A DNA stretch of 64,000 bases from Lycium barbarum (Eukaryota; Streptophyta; Magnoliopsida; Solanales; Solanaceae), in NCBI RefSeq assembly GCF_019175385.1, contig NC_083337.1, positions 22,328,385-22,392,384 of the forward strand, read 5' to 3'. A model generated the notes under the pieces. It saw only the letters and a program-made list of their open reading frames with translations, searched no databases and was not told the origin of the DNA. The position numbers and the translations under genes are program-made. Below, piece by piece: positions 12,024-25,149 of the stretch (its first letter is position 1; each line of letters starts with the position of its first letter).

Positions 12024-14113
12024 ACTGCCCCTTCAGAGTTCAAGGGTGGCAAGGCCATCATTGAGCTGCGAATTTGTCGAACCTAATTTTCGCCGAATAA
12101 TGTAAATTATAGCTCTTTTTGCACAAAAGTATGGCCGGACCCTGGTCTTTAGGTTTCTTACATATCTCAAGTAATATGAGAATTCAGGCCACTTGTAGTT
12201 CGACTTGCCCCCTTGTCTTTGAAAACTCTCGTTTTCCTCTTTTATTTTTCATTTTCAATTTCAAATTCTTAGACTGAGAACTTTGGGACATGATTTGGGG
12301 GGAGTGTGGAACACGACCGAGCTTTGTCATTGAGGTCACCTACATATCCCTACCCTTGGGAATCAAGCTGCATGTAGTTCGACTCGATCAGTAGAAAAGA
12401 GTATTCCTTATGCGAAAGTATCCTTTGGTTTGGGATAGATGACACCATACTTTCGACTGGCTCTTTTTTTTCATCATTTTCAGATGCTTTCATCATTCAA
12501 TAATAACATCTGTTGGAATCTGGGTCGGGCTATACCGCATTTCTGCGAACCTACACACCCTAGTCCGGTTGTCGTTTTCATAACTCAATATGTCAATCAT
12601 GAAACCCATGTTTTCTCGTGCAGGGCCTTGTTGTTTTTCTTACGACGTCCACGACCCTAAAAAATTTGGCGTCACATCATGATTGCATATCGCGATGACT
12701 GTCCAAATCTGGTGTCGTACATCTCGTTATCCGCATACGGTGACCGCGGTATACCAGTTGGTTTAACATCACCTACAGTCAAAAATACCGAAATGTAAAC
12801 TGCACATCAAAGTGCAGTATCATATTCCTCTCATGATGACCACTAAACCCTGTGTCCAGAATTACAACAATTAGTTATAATTTTCAAGTTAACTACCGCA
12901 TATTCAAGGGCGGAGCCTTTTCTCATGACTACCACTATCCCTGAACCATGATTACATTAACTTGAAATAAACTGCAATAGCGACCTCAAAATCTTGACGT
13001 AGGAATCACATTTGTATTTCAATGATTGCGGACATTAAGCTCGGAATTACGCTACCTATTTTTGGCTATTTATATGGATGGACACTCAACCCCTTCAGCA
13101 TATCGTCTCTTAATCCATATCATCGTTTTGAATTTTGATTCTTTTTGTTTAAAGTCATTGTGTTTGTTTTAGTTGGTTAGCGTTTCACCTTAGTGACTGG
13201 CGTTCCATTTTATCGGGCAGAGTTTCAAGTCGGCCACTAGCATCCCATTTAGTCAGTTAGCGTTTCACCTTAGTGACTGGCATTCCTGTTTTACCGATTA
13301 GCATTTCACATCGGTGACTAGCATCCCATTAGTCGATTAGTGTTTCACCTTAGTAACTGGCGTTCCCGTTTTACCGGTTGGCGTTTCACGTCGGTGACTA
13401 GCGTCCCGTTAGTCTTTTTAAGCAATAAATTTCATTTTCAATCAAACATGCAGTAGAATCACACTTTCGGGTATAAATAAATTAAGATACCGGTAACCAT
13501 GTGTTTGACACGATTAATGCCTCAGTTTCTTTCTTTGAAGCCTTTGTTATGCATCGCTCATCTTGATGCCTTTCTTAATTTTGCCCAAGTCTTTATGATG
13601 GTCGTGCTACCTGTACTTAAAGAAAATGATTAGTATCTACGTTGTCGCTTGCCAGCGACCGTAGTCAAAATAATTCTCAAGAAAAAACTTGAAGAAAAGG
13701 TTAATGGCACATGCAAACCACTGAGAATCCTTTGCTCGTTGTAAAGGAAACCACACTTTCCATGTCTTTTTGGTGGCGATCATTGACGCACTTTGTAGGA
13801 TCTCTGCTTTTACCAAAGAGTTTGGTATTCTTTTTCAACAAAATTCTCCTATTTGCGGTCAAGGGAAGTTGTTAATGACTCGATGGTGACTTTCTACCTA
13901 ACTTGAAGCAAAAAGGTGTTAAACTGGTCAAAAGAAACGACAATGTATTCATAATGGAGAAGAAGAGAGTTCAAAGCGTAGCCATTCAGTTTTTCCCATT
14001 CGAGAGGCTTTATTTTGATTTTTCTTGTCGTTGTTGCGGATTTGAATTCCACTTTTGTCCGTCATTTTTTTGGCATGTCTTCAATGCTTGACGGTGTTAC
14101 CTGCAAAACCCTT
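12024..14113 (-). mobile_element. Ogre-like internal copy 1, segment a (PPT side)
   Basis: Non-coding internal DNA next to LTR A, starting with the PPT at 12024-12040 (minus GAAGGGGCAGT next to the LTR). It aligns with 41666-43285 of internal copy 2, which has lost about 450 bp relative to it (equivalent of about 12720-13165). No gag or pol motif is visible on either strand. The segment stops at CCCTT where CR1 inserted. Confidence 0.75.
13165..13415. repeat. Tandem repeat in Ogre-like internal region
   Basis: Repeated GCGTTTCACCTTAGTGACTG and related units alternating with GTCGG(T/C)GACTAGC and CATCCCATTAGTC blocks, about 4-5 copies of a compound unit of roughly 50-100 bp. The same array is at 42350-42590 in internal copy 2. 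Confidence 0.8.
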
Positions 14114-14942
14114 TGTTACCCCTCGAAAAATTTTCCGTTGATCACAGTGAATAGACTAACAAAAAGCATAGAATATACGGAATTTAAATAAGTAGGAATG
14201 ATATTTGATGACCCTAATTAAGATTTCAAAGACATTCGAGATAAGGGAAGGAAGCTGCCGAGGAAAGGCAAGGTATATGTTATGTATCGGAAAAGATTTA
14301 CGAATACAAAGTTAATGATGACTTAATAATATTTTGGAGAAGAGTCATAACATCCCTTAGATTGTTAATGAGGTGATAAACAAGTGTCAAGAAGGTTCCA
14401 TAAGGATTTGAGATCAAACCAAGTGACAAGAATAAGATCAGTGAAAAGATGAGTTATACCGTCGATTATACGGTCCGTATAATGTTATACGGTCCGTATA
14501 ATGGACCGCAGAATTGTCACAGTGAAGTCCCTCACTTGTCAAGACCTAGCTAGGGGCCGCGACGGGTACCCGGAGCTAGCCACCGAGCACCGCTTGGTCT
14601 ACTACTCATCTTACTCATTTAATGCCCTTTTTATCAACTTTGTACACAATCGTAGAAAAATCATAATTTATATGGAAACATAATTGCTTTATATACACTT
14701 GCCTCTCGGCCATCAAAATAATATATACATACAATAACATCTTGTGAGACCATCTAACCCACACTGCGTATCTATGAGCCTCTACTAACATACTGTATAC
14801 ATAGACGGAACAAGACTCCGTCGTGCCCAAAATATGTATATACATATCAAAAGAAATAATCATAAGAACCTCTGAACAATGGAGTGCTCTCAACTGGCTG
14901 ACAGCTACTAAGGATCTGGACCGAGCTCACCTCCCTGTCTAC

Positions 14943-15000
14943 CTGTGGGCATGAACACAGCGTCCAAAGAAAACGGACGTCAGTACGAATATTGTACTGA
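14943..15000 (-). other. Conserved three-hairpin block (S2 copy)
   Basis: Minus strand: TCAGTAC/GTACTGA, CGTCC/GGACG and CTGTG/CACAG stems in tight succession. All three stems are perfectly paired. It lies about 405 bp from the LTR 3' end. Confidence 0.7.
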
Positions 15001-16489
15001 GTATGAGAGGCATAAACAATGAAGAAGGACAGTAATAATATAATGGAAACAATAATATGAAGCATCTGAATAACAATCAGAAGAGAAGTAATGCACGCTG
15101 TCTTACTCATACTCATTACCATGTCATGTATGCATAATATATAAGCTTCTCGTCCATGTCAGAACAGTGTGATAATTAATAACATTAGCCCGCGTCCAGG
15201 CCTCCCGCGTCTGGGGTACAATCTCATGCCGCCCACTAGTGGTGTCTGCCCATGCCAACTGGCCATGGTGTATCCGTATAGCTGCCCGTCTTGGCGGTGA
15301 CTGTCCGGCCAACTAGGCCCGGTGTGATGCAATCATGACATGCTCATCATAAAATACTTACCATAATATGCTTACCAAAATATACTTGTCATCATACATG
15401 CATAAAGACTCTAGAACAACTGCATTCTATCGAGGTGACGTAAGGTCGTGAACCTTCCATTCCATTATGGACATATATGAGCATTCTTTCTCACCTTGAA
15501 GGAAATAATACATGAAGTGAGTGTAAGCAATAAATAACGTCATTATCAACGTGGCATCATCATATCATATCTCTTTATCTTATATGGGCACTTATGGATA
15601 TAGGCTTTTAGCTTTCCAGAATATAGGAACTCATGAAGAGGAAAGGAATTCATGCTATAGGATTCATGCCATTAGAAAGAAAGGACTAGCCTTACATACC
15701 TTTGTTGTTTAACTAAGATATCGTTCACTTGCTCCCCTTTAGCGTCACGTCGCTACCTTCTCGAGAGAATCCGTATTCACATTAGTTAGTCGACTTAAGG
15801 AAACGCGTCACTATTTCTAGAGAAAATTGGGCAGCACTTCCTTTATTTATACTACCTTTTCCATAGTCTATATCAACTCCCCAACGTTCACATCAACATC
15901 CACAATATTACAATCAACAAACATCATTTATATACGTTTATCACATTCCACCATTTTCCTCCAATTTTCCCACATTTACCCTTATAACTCATTTTTGTGC
16001 TTTCGCACATTTAATACTTGTTTCATGATATAACCATCATTTATAACATATTCATAATCACAACACATCATCATTCATGATTCAATTCCACTATCATTCA
16101 ATGGTGACACTATTTACTCATTCTAGACCCATTTCCCATGTCTTTTTACAATTCAAGCTTCTTAGTCTTCTAATACTTTAAACAACATGATAAAGTCATG
16201 AAACTTACCTTAGATGATAGTTGAACAAGTCTTGAGTTGAAATGCTTCACTTGGACAAAACCCTAGTTCCACCCTTTATGAAATTTCTTGACTTAAATGA
16301 TCCTTTGATGTGTTTCTTACACTTGGTTTTGGTGGATTGATGAAATTGATCTTAATTCTTCATTTGAGTTCTTGGTTTGGAAGAGTTTGGAATGTTCTAG
16401 AGAGAGATTGGGTCGTGGAGTGAGAAGGAGAAATGAATAAAATAAACTTGGATCATTTTTTTTATAAAGTTGAAATTTGTCCCGATGCC

Positions 16490-16725
16490 GTTATACGGTC
16501 CATTATACGGTCCGTATAAATTTATACGGTCCGTATAATCGACCGTAAAACTGCTCCAGTGGCTGCCCTTTTCTGTGTCAACTTGACGGTTCATTTTACG
16601 GGCCGTAATTTTATACGGTCCGTATAATCTACTGTAAAACCCACCTTTTCTCAACTTCGTTCTGTGACACTTCTACGGTTCTTTATACGGCCGTAAAACC
16701 ATTATACGGTCCGTATAATCCACCA
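16490..16725 (-). promoter_or_regulatory. S2 palindrome array
   Basis: Multiple TTATACGG(T)CCGTATAA-type inverted repeats, immediately upstream (minus sense) of a TATA-like box at 16461-16470. The palindromes are about 17 nt, with 8-nt arms. Confidence 0.55.
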
Positions 16726-16911
16726 GTCTCTTATTTTTGTTACTTCGTTTGATCTCCGATTCTTATGGAACCTTCTTAACAATTGTTCAACACTTCGATA
16801 CCAATCTAATGGACGTTATTACTCATCAAAACATCGCACACGCTATATCCTTTGTTAGCCTATTCATTGTACGCTAACGGGAAAATTTCTGAGGTGTAAC
16901 ATCACTGGTGA

Positions 16912-17190
16912 GATTATACGGTCTCTTATATGGACCGTATAAATTATACGGCTCGTATAGTGTGCCGTATAATGGTCACAGAGGCAAGGTGTTGGAGAGG
17001 AGATTTTACGATCACTTATACGGACCGTATAAAATTATACGGCCCGTATAAAGTACCGTATAATGGACACAGAATCAAGTGATTAAAGGAATGATTTCAC
17101 GGTCACTTATACGGACTGTATAAGTTTATACGGACCGTATAAGTGTCCGTATAATTTTCCCGACAGATCAGATTTCACGCTATTAAAAAG
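16912..17190 (+). promoter_or_regulatory. CR1 5' LTR palindrome array and TATA-like box
   Basis: Six or more copies of TTATACGG/CCGTATAA arms in three sub-blocks separated by short spacers containing (G)TCACAGAG-like sequence, then TATTAAAAAG at 17181-17190. The 5' end of the array lies at 14466-14501, before S2. This is probably the element's promoter region; the function is inferred. Confidence 0.55.
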
Positions 17191-18439
17191 GGACCAAGTC
17201 ATTATTTCGTTTCATTTTTCATCCAACACTTCAAGAACTCTCTAGAAACCCTCTCCACTCTTTATCTATAAGAACAAAAGAGAAATTTATGATCAAATTC
17301 ATCAAAATAAGCAAACCAAGTGTAAGGAACTCGTTAAAGATCATCCTAGTCAAGAAATTTCATTGGAGATGAACTAGGGTTTTGGCTCAAGTGAAGTATT
17401 TCCATCCAAAGCTTATTCCTACAACATCTAAGGTAATATTTATGGTATTTCCATATTGTTTAAGGTATTTGAAAGTTAAAACACTTGAATTGTAGAAGGA
17501 GATAGAAAATGGGTCATGAATGTGGGAATAGTGTCATTTTTTAGTAATGGCTTGGGTTGAGTAATGATTCTTGATATGCTATGATTATAATCATGTTATA
17601 AATGACATTAAGAACATGGGATAGACATTGTATATGAGTGGATCTAATAGTGTGATATGACCATGAATATGGATGAATTGGAAGTGAATTGAGAAATAAG
17701 GATAATGTATGTGATTAAAGAGTATTGTTATGATATTGTGAATGTTATGATTGATGTTTGGGAGTTGATATACGATATGGAGGAAGTCGTATAAATAAAG
17801 GAGATGTTGTCCAATTTTCTCTAAGCTTTAGTCTTGTATGCTAAGCTATCAATTTTCTAATGATAGTATAACTCTAATGAAGGTAGAAACGTGAGCATTG
17901 AAGGAGAACGTGCAAGTGATAAAATAGTTGAACGGAAAGGTATGTAAGGCTAACCCTTCTTTCATAAGGCATGGTTCCTTGGCCAAATATCTAATCCTCT
18001 ATAAGCCTATGTTGTCCTCCAAATGATTCTATTTTCAAAAGCTACTAAGCTCATGATTCTCGATATGTTACGATTGTACTAGATTCCTCATATGACGAGT
18101 AATCCTATAAAGATAGAGATAATGAACGACGATACTAGTGATAACGATAATGATGACGATGATAATAGTAATGATGCTAAGGATTCCTATGAGCTTTTAC
18201 GTATATGTGCCTATGTATGGCTATTATGAAACCCCGAGCTTATATGGCCGGGTAGAATATAAGTATATACATATATGATGCGCGCGCACCACTGCAGTTA
18301 GGTACGGATAACCCGAAAGCCTTGGTAGGGCCAGGTATGTGAACCCTGAGCCTTGGTTGGCCAGGTATGTATGATAACCGAGCCTAGCCATGGTCGGGTA
18401 CGTGAAACACTGAACCTTCGTGGTCGGGTATGCTATGTA

Positions 18440-18590
18440 AATGCTATGTATATGATATAGATATGAGTATAAATACGAATATGATACGAATACGAATAAA
18501 AATATGTATATGAATATGACTATGAATACGAAATATAAATGAGTACGGATATAAGTACGGATATGAGTATGGGTAGGAATATGGATGTAT
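18440..18590 (+). repeat. Degenerate GATATGAGTA-type short repeats
   Basis: About 150 bp of irregular GATAYGAATAY/GAGTACGGATA units of 6 or 12 nt inside the CR1 LTR. A similar but unrelated-looking array is at 22255-22470 in S4, which suggests independent short-period expansion in the same part of two LTR families. Confidence 0.7.
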
Positions 18591-18732
18591 GTACACAATT
18601 ACGCGTTAGAAATGGAAAGCCCCTATGAGAAGCAAGTAAGTGCTTATGATGATGATATTACTATCTCTCATCCTATGTTATTTCTATGTTGTCTATTATG
18701 CTTTCATAATGATATTGATCATGCTTTACATA

Positions 18733-18792
18733 CTCAGTGCATTCTTCATACTGATGTCCTTTTGTTTGTGGACGCTACGTCATGCCCGCAAG
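18733..18792 (+). other. Conserved three-hairpin block (CR1 copy, degraded)
   Basis: CTCAGTGC/ATACTGA, TGTCC/GGACG and CTACG/CGCAAG. Stems 1 and 3 carry mismatches, so this copy seems to be decaying. It lies about 450 bp before the LTR end. Confidence 0.55.
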
Positions 18793-19246
18793 TGGCCAGG
18801 GAGACAGGCTTGATCCATAGCTATATTTCTCAGGGACTATATAATGGAGCTCCACTTCATTCGGAGCTATAGCTTTTGGTACTTATTCTTTTGTGTATAT
18901 ATTTATGGGCATAGCGGGGTCCTATCCCGCCTATATGATATAGCATACTCTCCTTAGAGACTCGTAGACATGTGCATATAGTTATATGTGTTTGGCCTTG
19001 TCGGGCTATATTTTGGATGTCATTTTGTTAGCCTCGTCGGCTTATGTACATTGCTATGGGCATTGTTATTAATTGTGATATGTATACATGTATTGTTGTC
19101 CAATGGAATTAGCTTGAACAATGGATAGAAACTATGATTTAGCTATGTGGCTCACCTAGAGGTAAATGTGAAAGTATGTTAAGAGGTGCCTGGGTGGGTT
19201 AGCACCGGGTGCCCGTCGCGGCCCTCCGGTTGGGTCGTGACAAAAG

Positions 19247-19258
19247 TGGTATCAGAGC
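19247..19258 (+). other. CR1 primer binding site
   Basis: TGGTATCAGAGC lies 4 nt after the LTR end. It is complementary to the 3' end of initiator tRNA-Met, the usual primer of this class of element. Confidence 0.9.
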
Positions 19259-19439
19259 AGTTTTGTCCAAGGGTGTGTCAACGAGCCGTGTCCAATAGAG
19301 TCTTGGTTACGGGTGTGTTGCGCGCCACACTTATAAACAAGAGACTGCGAGCATTTTAGGAATGAATGACCTTCTTTCTTCATAACATCGTGCGATAGAG
19401 CTATGATATAAGAACTTCTTTCTCCTTAACCGCGTGTTA

Positions 19440-19449
19440 TGTATTTCAG
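19440..19449 (+). promoter_or_regulatory. Candidate 3' splice acceptor before CR1 gag
   Basis: A pyrimidine-rich stretch (CTTCTTTCTCCTT) followed by TATTTCAG, ending at 19449, two bases before the gag ATG at 19452. It is paralogous to the acceptor-like site of CR2. Splicing is inferred. Confidence 0.4.
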
Positions 19450-19451
19450 AG

Positions 19452-19612
19452 ATGCCTGTAAAGAGAAAGGCTACGGTAGCCCAAAAGGGCAAGACAGTGG
19501 CAGAAAAGCGGGCCGAAAGAGAACCGCCAACAGTTGTAAAGGAAAGTGAGTCCCAGAATGCGGCTCAATCTCAGTTCTCCCAGTCCCTGTTTCTGAAGAG
19601 CGTGAGGGAGCC
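19452..19612 (+). pseudogene. gag: CR1 gag, N-terminal part, cut by CR2 insertion
   Basis: The frame begins MPVKRKATVAQKGKTVAEKR, a basic start resembling that of CR2 gag (MPPKGKATATQKGK...). Near the end the plausible reading (VSEEREGA) lies in a different frame from the start codon, so a 1-nt frameshift already exists. The segment stops at the TSD GAGCC, where CR2 is inserted, and the gene resumes at 31077 after the second TSD copy AAGCC. Gag would form the cytoplasmic virus-like particle. It is not functional as it stands. Confidence 0.8.
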
Positions 19613-19952
19613 TGTTACACCTTGGAAAATTTCCTGTTAGCATACAGTGAATAGGCTAGCAAAGAGCACGAGGTATACGATGATTTTGATAAGTAAGAAA
19701 TAGCATTTGATGATCCTAATCGGGATTCAAAGACATTTGACGTAAAGGAAGAAGTTTGTCAAAGAAAGCAAAAGATGTATTGCGTGTCGGGTAGGAATTA
19801 TGAGCGACGAGTTAATGATGGCGTAATGATGTCTTAGAGAAGAGTGATGACGTCCCTTATATTTCTATGGAGGTGTTAAACAAGTGTCAAGAAGTTTCCA
19901 TAAGGATTGGAGATCAAACGAGTCGACGAGAAGGAAATCGGAACAGCTGGGC

Positions 19953-20127
19953 ATTATACGGCCCAACATACTGGCCGTATAAATTATACTGGCCGTATGT
20001 TAGGCCTTATAATTAGCTAAGAGGGGCACCACTCACTGGACCAAACATACGGCCTGTATAAATTGTACGGACCATATGTTGGTCCGTATATGTTTGTCGG
20101 GACATATTTCAACAATTAATATAAGGA
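19953..20127 (+). promoter_or_regulatory. CR2 5' LTR palindrome array and TATA-like box
   Basis: Repeated ATACGGCC/GGCCGTAT and GGACC/GGTCC inverted repeats, followed by TAATATAAGG (20118-20127). Relative to other CR LTRs the palindrome core has shifted from TACGGTCCGTA to TACGGCC-type. Confidence 0.5.
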
Positions 20128-22254
20128 CCCCCCCCCCCTCTCATTAATTCATTTCATTTTCACTCTCCTCTCTTCAAGAAACCTCTAGAACACTCTCCAA
20201 TATTCATCCACAAGAAATGAAAGGAAATCCATGATCCAATACATCAAAACCACGAAATCAAGTGTATAAAACTTAACAAAAGTTCATCTACACCAAGAAA
20301 ACTCAAGGGAAGTGAGTTAGGGTTTTGGTGCAAGAAGAGAAGTGTTATATCCCGTATTTTTGCGCACTCGGAAAAATTTGAAATAATGTTAACTTGTAAG
20401 AAATAAGGCCATGTTTTATTTTATTTAATACAAGTGTGATGTTCATGAAATATTGATGTGGAAATATGGAAGAAGGCCGAGGGCAAAATTGGAATTTCGA
20501 AAATTAGTTTCGTGAATTACAAAATGTGAACCATTAGTAATTGGGCTCAAAAAAAAAAAAGAGGCCCAACATTTGAAGAGTGGCCGGCCATGGTTCAAGT
20601 AAAATGGTACAAGCCCATAAAAATAAAAATCATGTGATAAATAAGGAGAAGGGGCCATAAATCTCTTCACTACTCAAGAAGCTTCAAGAAAAAAATGAAG
20701 AGCAAGCACAAAAGGCCTATTCGGCCATGGCTATGGCAAAATAGCCATTGGAAATCTTGTTCCAAAAATTATTTTCTTGTGGTATTCCCACTAATTCAAG
20801 GGTCCTCTACAACGTGGTGTAGTTGTTTCGGAAGATAAGTCATTCGTTTCGTCGTTTCCGCACCCTAGTCAAGTGAAGAAGTTGAAGAGGAAAGGTAAGA
20901 TTTAATCCCTTTTTATATGTTATGAAGGGTTTGTTTAGGTTGTAGTATGTAGAAATGGACACAATTCATGAAAATATGGGGGTTTGCATGGTATAGCCGT
21001 GTGTATGCATGTGTTGTGTAGGCAAGATTAGTTAATTTTTATGTAGCGTTCTAGTTGTGGTTGTTGTGGACTCTACATTGGAAATGAAAGTTTGATGAGT
21101 TTAGTTGAAGTTGTGGGAGTTGGAAAGTGGTCGTGTATGTGTGCATATGGTGTGAGAGGTATGAACCAAGTTCTATGTAATAAATTTAGTTGTTGTTAAT
21201 ATGTATTCTATAATGCAAATGAAAATATGATGATTCTAGTAAAGTTGTAATTTTTGGGAAGTTATTGTAGAGGTTAATGTGAATTGAATATAGCCTTCTT
21301 GCATTGATGGAAAATAACGTTACTAGTGTATGGATTGTTGAGGTAATTCATGAATTTGGAAGATAAAAATATGTTGGTAATGTCTTGTTGGGAATTGAAG
21401 AATTCGGGTGAGTGTAGTGGTTGGTGGGAATTGTTTGAATATTGGGTAGCTTGTTCGAAATGTTCTTGATTATGTTTAAACAATCGCAAATTAGTGAATG
21501 AATATGTAAATGTTGATAACGGCTTGAGTGTATGTAGTTAAAGTAAATATGGATGAACTATGTGAGAAAGAAGGTTACCTATGTTAAAATGCGTTTTGAA
21601 TTGATTGTTGATGCTGTTAGTATTGTTGTTGGTGTTGTTGTTGATGTTTCAGCCGAGTTAAATTCTCGGGGATGTCGTATGTATAGGGGAAATGCTGCCC
21701 AAATTTCTGTAGACAAGTATGAGTTAAGATTGAATCCCTAAAGGTTTATAATTAATAATTGGTAATTGTGACCAATTGTAGATTTTGGAGGAAACGGGAT
21801 TTGAGTTTGGACAAGCGTAAGAAGCGAACAAGGTATGTAAGGCTTACCCTTTCTTTCTTTGGCATGTCCTAGTTATGATAGGCTATGATACGAACCTCGG
21901 GGATAACTCTACTCCTTAGAAATCCGAGCCAAATTTGACCCTTATTCATTCAATATAATTGAATTAAGTACCTTATGTTTTGTTGGAAAAGCGGCTTGAA
22001 CCTTTGCAATTCTTCCAAACGGAATTAAATTGTCCTAAAACTTCCATAGATGACTCTATAAAGTCTAATGTTCGTAATTTTGGGACGCCACCTCGACTTG
22101 ACCCGAGGTGGGCCCACAATTCCCGAGACCTATTTGCATTGCTCTGTTTGACTCATTTCCGTACAATAATTAAGGGAAACTCTTGGCTATTGTTCCGAGT
22201 TTGCTATGATTTGTATGCATCCTCTGGTATAAGTATCTAGAAATTCTGACATGA

Positions 22255-22470
22255 GTATTCTGATTTGACTATTTTGATATAAATACTCCGATACAAGTAA
22301 CTTGATATGAGTATTTGGATATAAGTATTCGGATATGAATATTTTGGTACAAGTATTCTGATACAAGTGCTCTGATATGAATATTCTGACATGGGTATGT
22401 AATCTGACATAAGTAATCCGTTATGAGTAATCCGCTTCGAACATTCCGATAGGAGTATCCTCTGAAAACT
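22255..22470 (+). repeat. Degenerate GATATGAGTATTCT-type repeats in S4
   Basis: About 15 irregular units of 13-16 nt (TCTGATATGAGTATT and variants) in tandem, downstream of the second donor motif. Confidence 0.75.
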
Positions 22471-23341
22471 TTGATGTCTTGATTTTCAGATAATAGAACG
22501 TTCGATTATTCCATTGAATCTCGATTTATGTGCATTTGGTTTCTCACTACTCTGCTCGTGCATATGTTATGACCTCCTTCGCCGAGTCCCGGGCCGGTAT
22601 GTATCGTGCGGATGGTTCGTCGAGCCCTTGTTCGAGGGCCGGGTTCCATATATGAATTCTGAAGTATGATGTGTCCGGTCTCGGGGTACTGCGTATATTT
22701 GTCCGTCCCCGGGTACCGTGTATATGTTACGAAGTATGATGTGTCCGGTTCCCCAGCGTGTTATATGTCCCCGGGGTTACCGTGGTTATGATATGATGTG
22801 TTATGTGACGGAGATGTTCGGAGATATGAAATCTTCTGGAGTATGATGTGTTGTGGCACCAAAGGCAGGAGTGGCGACCACGTTCCTGTGCCATATGCAT
22901 GACTCTGATGTGCATCGTTTGTGATTTAAAAGTAAGCATTCTGATATTTCGGTAAGCTATTCACTTTCTGTATTTCTTCTGATATATGATGCTAGCATTA
23001 TACTATATGTATGGATCGGGCTGCACATCCCGCAGCAATATTATATATTTATGGATCGGGCCGTACGTCCCTCGGCACTGTCACATTACGAAAAAATCTG
23101 TTATATGATTCTGTTCACCGCGTCCCTCATGGAAGGGCCGGGATCTGTTATATGTGTGTATACGATATACGATTCTGATATGTTTGATTTGCTTACTTTC
23201 TGTACTTCTTCTGACATGTGACATAGGTATGTATGATCTGCGTCCGGAAAAATAAGCGTTGGTACTAGGGATAGTGTACTTACCGTATGTACTGTCTGTT
23301 TCGATTATGATTCAGTTTTCTGTATTCCATGCTTTACATAC

Positions 23342-23399
23342 TCAGTACATATTCCGTACTGATCCCTCTTCTTCGGGGGCTGCGTTTCATGCCGCGCAG
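23342..23399 (+). other. Conserved three-hairpin block (S4 copy)
   Basis: TCAGTAC/GTACTGA, CCC/GGG with TC-rich loop, and CTGCG/CGCAG. It lies about 400 bp before the LTR end. It is the same family as the S1 copy but with a different third-stem pair. Confidence 0.7.
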
Positions 23400-25090
23400 G
23401 TACTCCCAGATGAGTTGAAGACATTATAGAAGATGTTCCAGCGAAGATGGAAAGCTCCATTTACTCCTGGAGAACTGCCGAGTCAGAGTGTATGTGTTAT
23501 GGTTTCTGATGAACGTTAGAGACTTTGCAGACAGAGTCGTGGGTTTAGTATGTCAGTTGTGTAAGCGGCTTCATCAGCCGATATGTCATCTGTATTACGT
23601 GATAAATTCAGTATGATCATAGATTCTGTTTGATTTGGAAAGCATCGAAAAGAATATTTTGAGAGGTTATTATGTATTTTATCTTTATTTGATTTAAAAG
23701 TCTAATAAGATTTTGTGTGTCTCAAAGGTCTATGGGTTCGCTCGGCTCCGGATGTGGGATCGGGTGCCCATCACACCCTAATGGAATTAGGGTGTGACAA
23801 GAAGTTACACTCAAGGGTTGTTCATTCATCATCTAAGGTGAGTTTTATGATTATTCCATGTTGTTTAAGGTATTGGAAGGCTAAGACACTTGAATTGTAG
23901 AAAGATATAGAAAATAGGTTATGAATGTGGGAATAATGACATTGTTGGGTAAATGTTTGGATTGAGTCATGATTATAGATGTGCTGTGAATGTAAATATG
24001 TTATTAATGACATTTAGACTATGGAATAAGTATTATATATGAGAAAACGGGATAGTGAGCTATAACCATAGTTGTGGAGAAATTGAAGAGGAAATGGTGA
24101 ATTGTGGGAAATGTAGATGAATGATGATTGTTGTTTGCAATACTGTGAATGTTGGTATGAACGTTTGGGAGTTGATATAGAATATGGGAAAAGTAGTAAA
24201 AAAACAAAGGAAATGCTGCCCAATTTTCTTTAGCTTTAGTAAGCACGTTTAAGTAATCGATTAGCTAATGATAATGCGAATTCTCTTGGAGGTAGAAACG
24301 TGGGCATTGAAGGAGAGCAAGCAAGCGATAGATTAGTTAAACGAACAAGGTATGTGAGGATAGTCCTTTCTTTCTATGGCTTGAATCCTATAGTATGACT
24401 TCTCCTTCCTTTTCATGATTCTCCTACATTCCGGAAGACTAATAGCCTATGTTCATGTATAGCTATATGAGCTGAGAGATACGTTATGAGCCTAATAATG
24501 ATGATGATGAGCTTGAGCCTAAAGATTCTAGAGTTTATGATATGATGTTTCTATAAAGTTAATGATGTCGTTTGTTGTATACACTCACCTTATACACTAA
24601 TTCCTTCAAGGTGAGGCAGAATACTTATAGATGCTCCATAATGGAATCGGGGGTTCATGACCTTATGTCACCCCGATAGAGTATAATTGTCTTAAGTTTC
24701 CAGTCATGCATTATGATAATAAAATGATGAGAATATGATAATTTTATGAGATGTACATGATGCTATCACACCGCGCCTATATGGCCGGGCAGACACCGCT
24801 AAGGTGGGCAGCTATATGTATACACCATGTCTAAGTGACTTGGGCAGACACCACTAGTGGGCAGCATGAGATGGTACCCCGGATGCGGAAGGCCTGGACG
24901 CAGGCTAATGATTATCACACTGTACCTATATGGTCAGGTAGCTTGTATATTTATACACACATGATATGATGATGATTATGAGTAAGCCAGCATGTGTTAT
25001 TTCTTTTATAAGTGACAGTCATATACAGTTGCTCCTCATTGATGTTTGCCTTATCTTATTGATGTATTTTCATTACTTATGCCTCTCATA

Positions 25091-25149
25091 CTTAGTACAA
25101 TGTTCGTACTGATGTCCGTTTTCTTTGGACGTTGTGTTCATGCCCACAG
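25091..25149 (+). other. Conserved three-hairpin block (CR2 5' LTR copy)
   Basis: TTAGTAC/GTACTGA (one wobble), TGTCC/GGACG and TTGTG/CACAG (wobble). The order and spacing are the same as in the other copies. Confidence 0.65.

Larger units (their letters stand above)
14537..16901 (-). mobile_element. Solo LTR S2 (CR family), inverted in CR1 5' LTR
   Basis: Minus-strand LTR from TGTTACACCTCAG at 16901 to ...GGTCTTGACA at 14537, flanked by perfect TSD TCACT (14532-14536, 16902-16906). It is 2365 bp with no internal region. Palindrome array at about 16488-16725, TATA-like ACTTTATAAA at 16461-16470, strong donor AAG|GTAAGT at 16209|16208, second donor at 15700|15699. It landed inside the palindrome array of the CR1 LTR. 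Confidence 0.92.
14114..19242 (+). mobile_element. CR1 5' LTR (interrupted by S2)
   Basis: TG...CA bounded LTR, about 2.76 kb once S2 and its TSD are removed. The palindrome array is split by S2 (14466-14501 and 16912-17155). TATA-like TATTAAAAAG at 17181-17190, donor-like AG|GTAATA at 17432|17433, second donor AAG|GTATGT at 17939|17940. Its last 257 bp match the 3' LTR remnant (32889-33145) without indels. Confidence 0.9.
20343..23799 (+). mobile_element. Solo LTR S4 (TGTTATATCCCG family)
   Basis: Starts TGTTATATCCCG and ends GGTGTGACA, flanked by a perfect 5-bp TSD AGAAG (20338-20342, 23800-23804). The uninterrupted site is present in the CR2 3' LTR at 29327-29331. It is 3457 bp with no internal region. 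TATA-like GATAAATAAGG at about 20636, donor AAAG|GTAAGA at 20894|20895, second donor AAG|GTATGT at 21832|21833. This is the deepest nesting level in the window. Confidence 0.95.

Noticed and set aside
13903..14091. ORF repeated in both Ogre-like internal copies (also 43076-43327)
   Set aside because: It is conserved only because the two copies are recent duplicates. It has no family match, and the two ORFs end differently. The same applies to 35893-36144 and 46026-46277 (minus).
19247..19258. tRNA-like sequence
   Set aside because: Only the 12-nt complement of the initiator tRNA-Met 3' end, i.e. a primer site. No tRNA gene was recognised by eye; a tRNAscan run would settle it.
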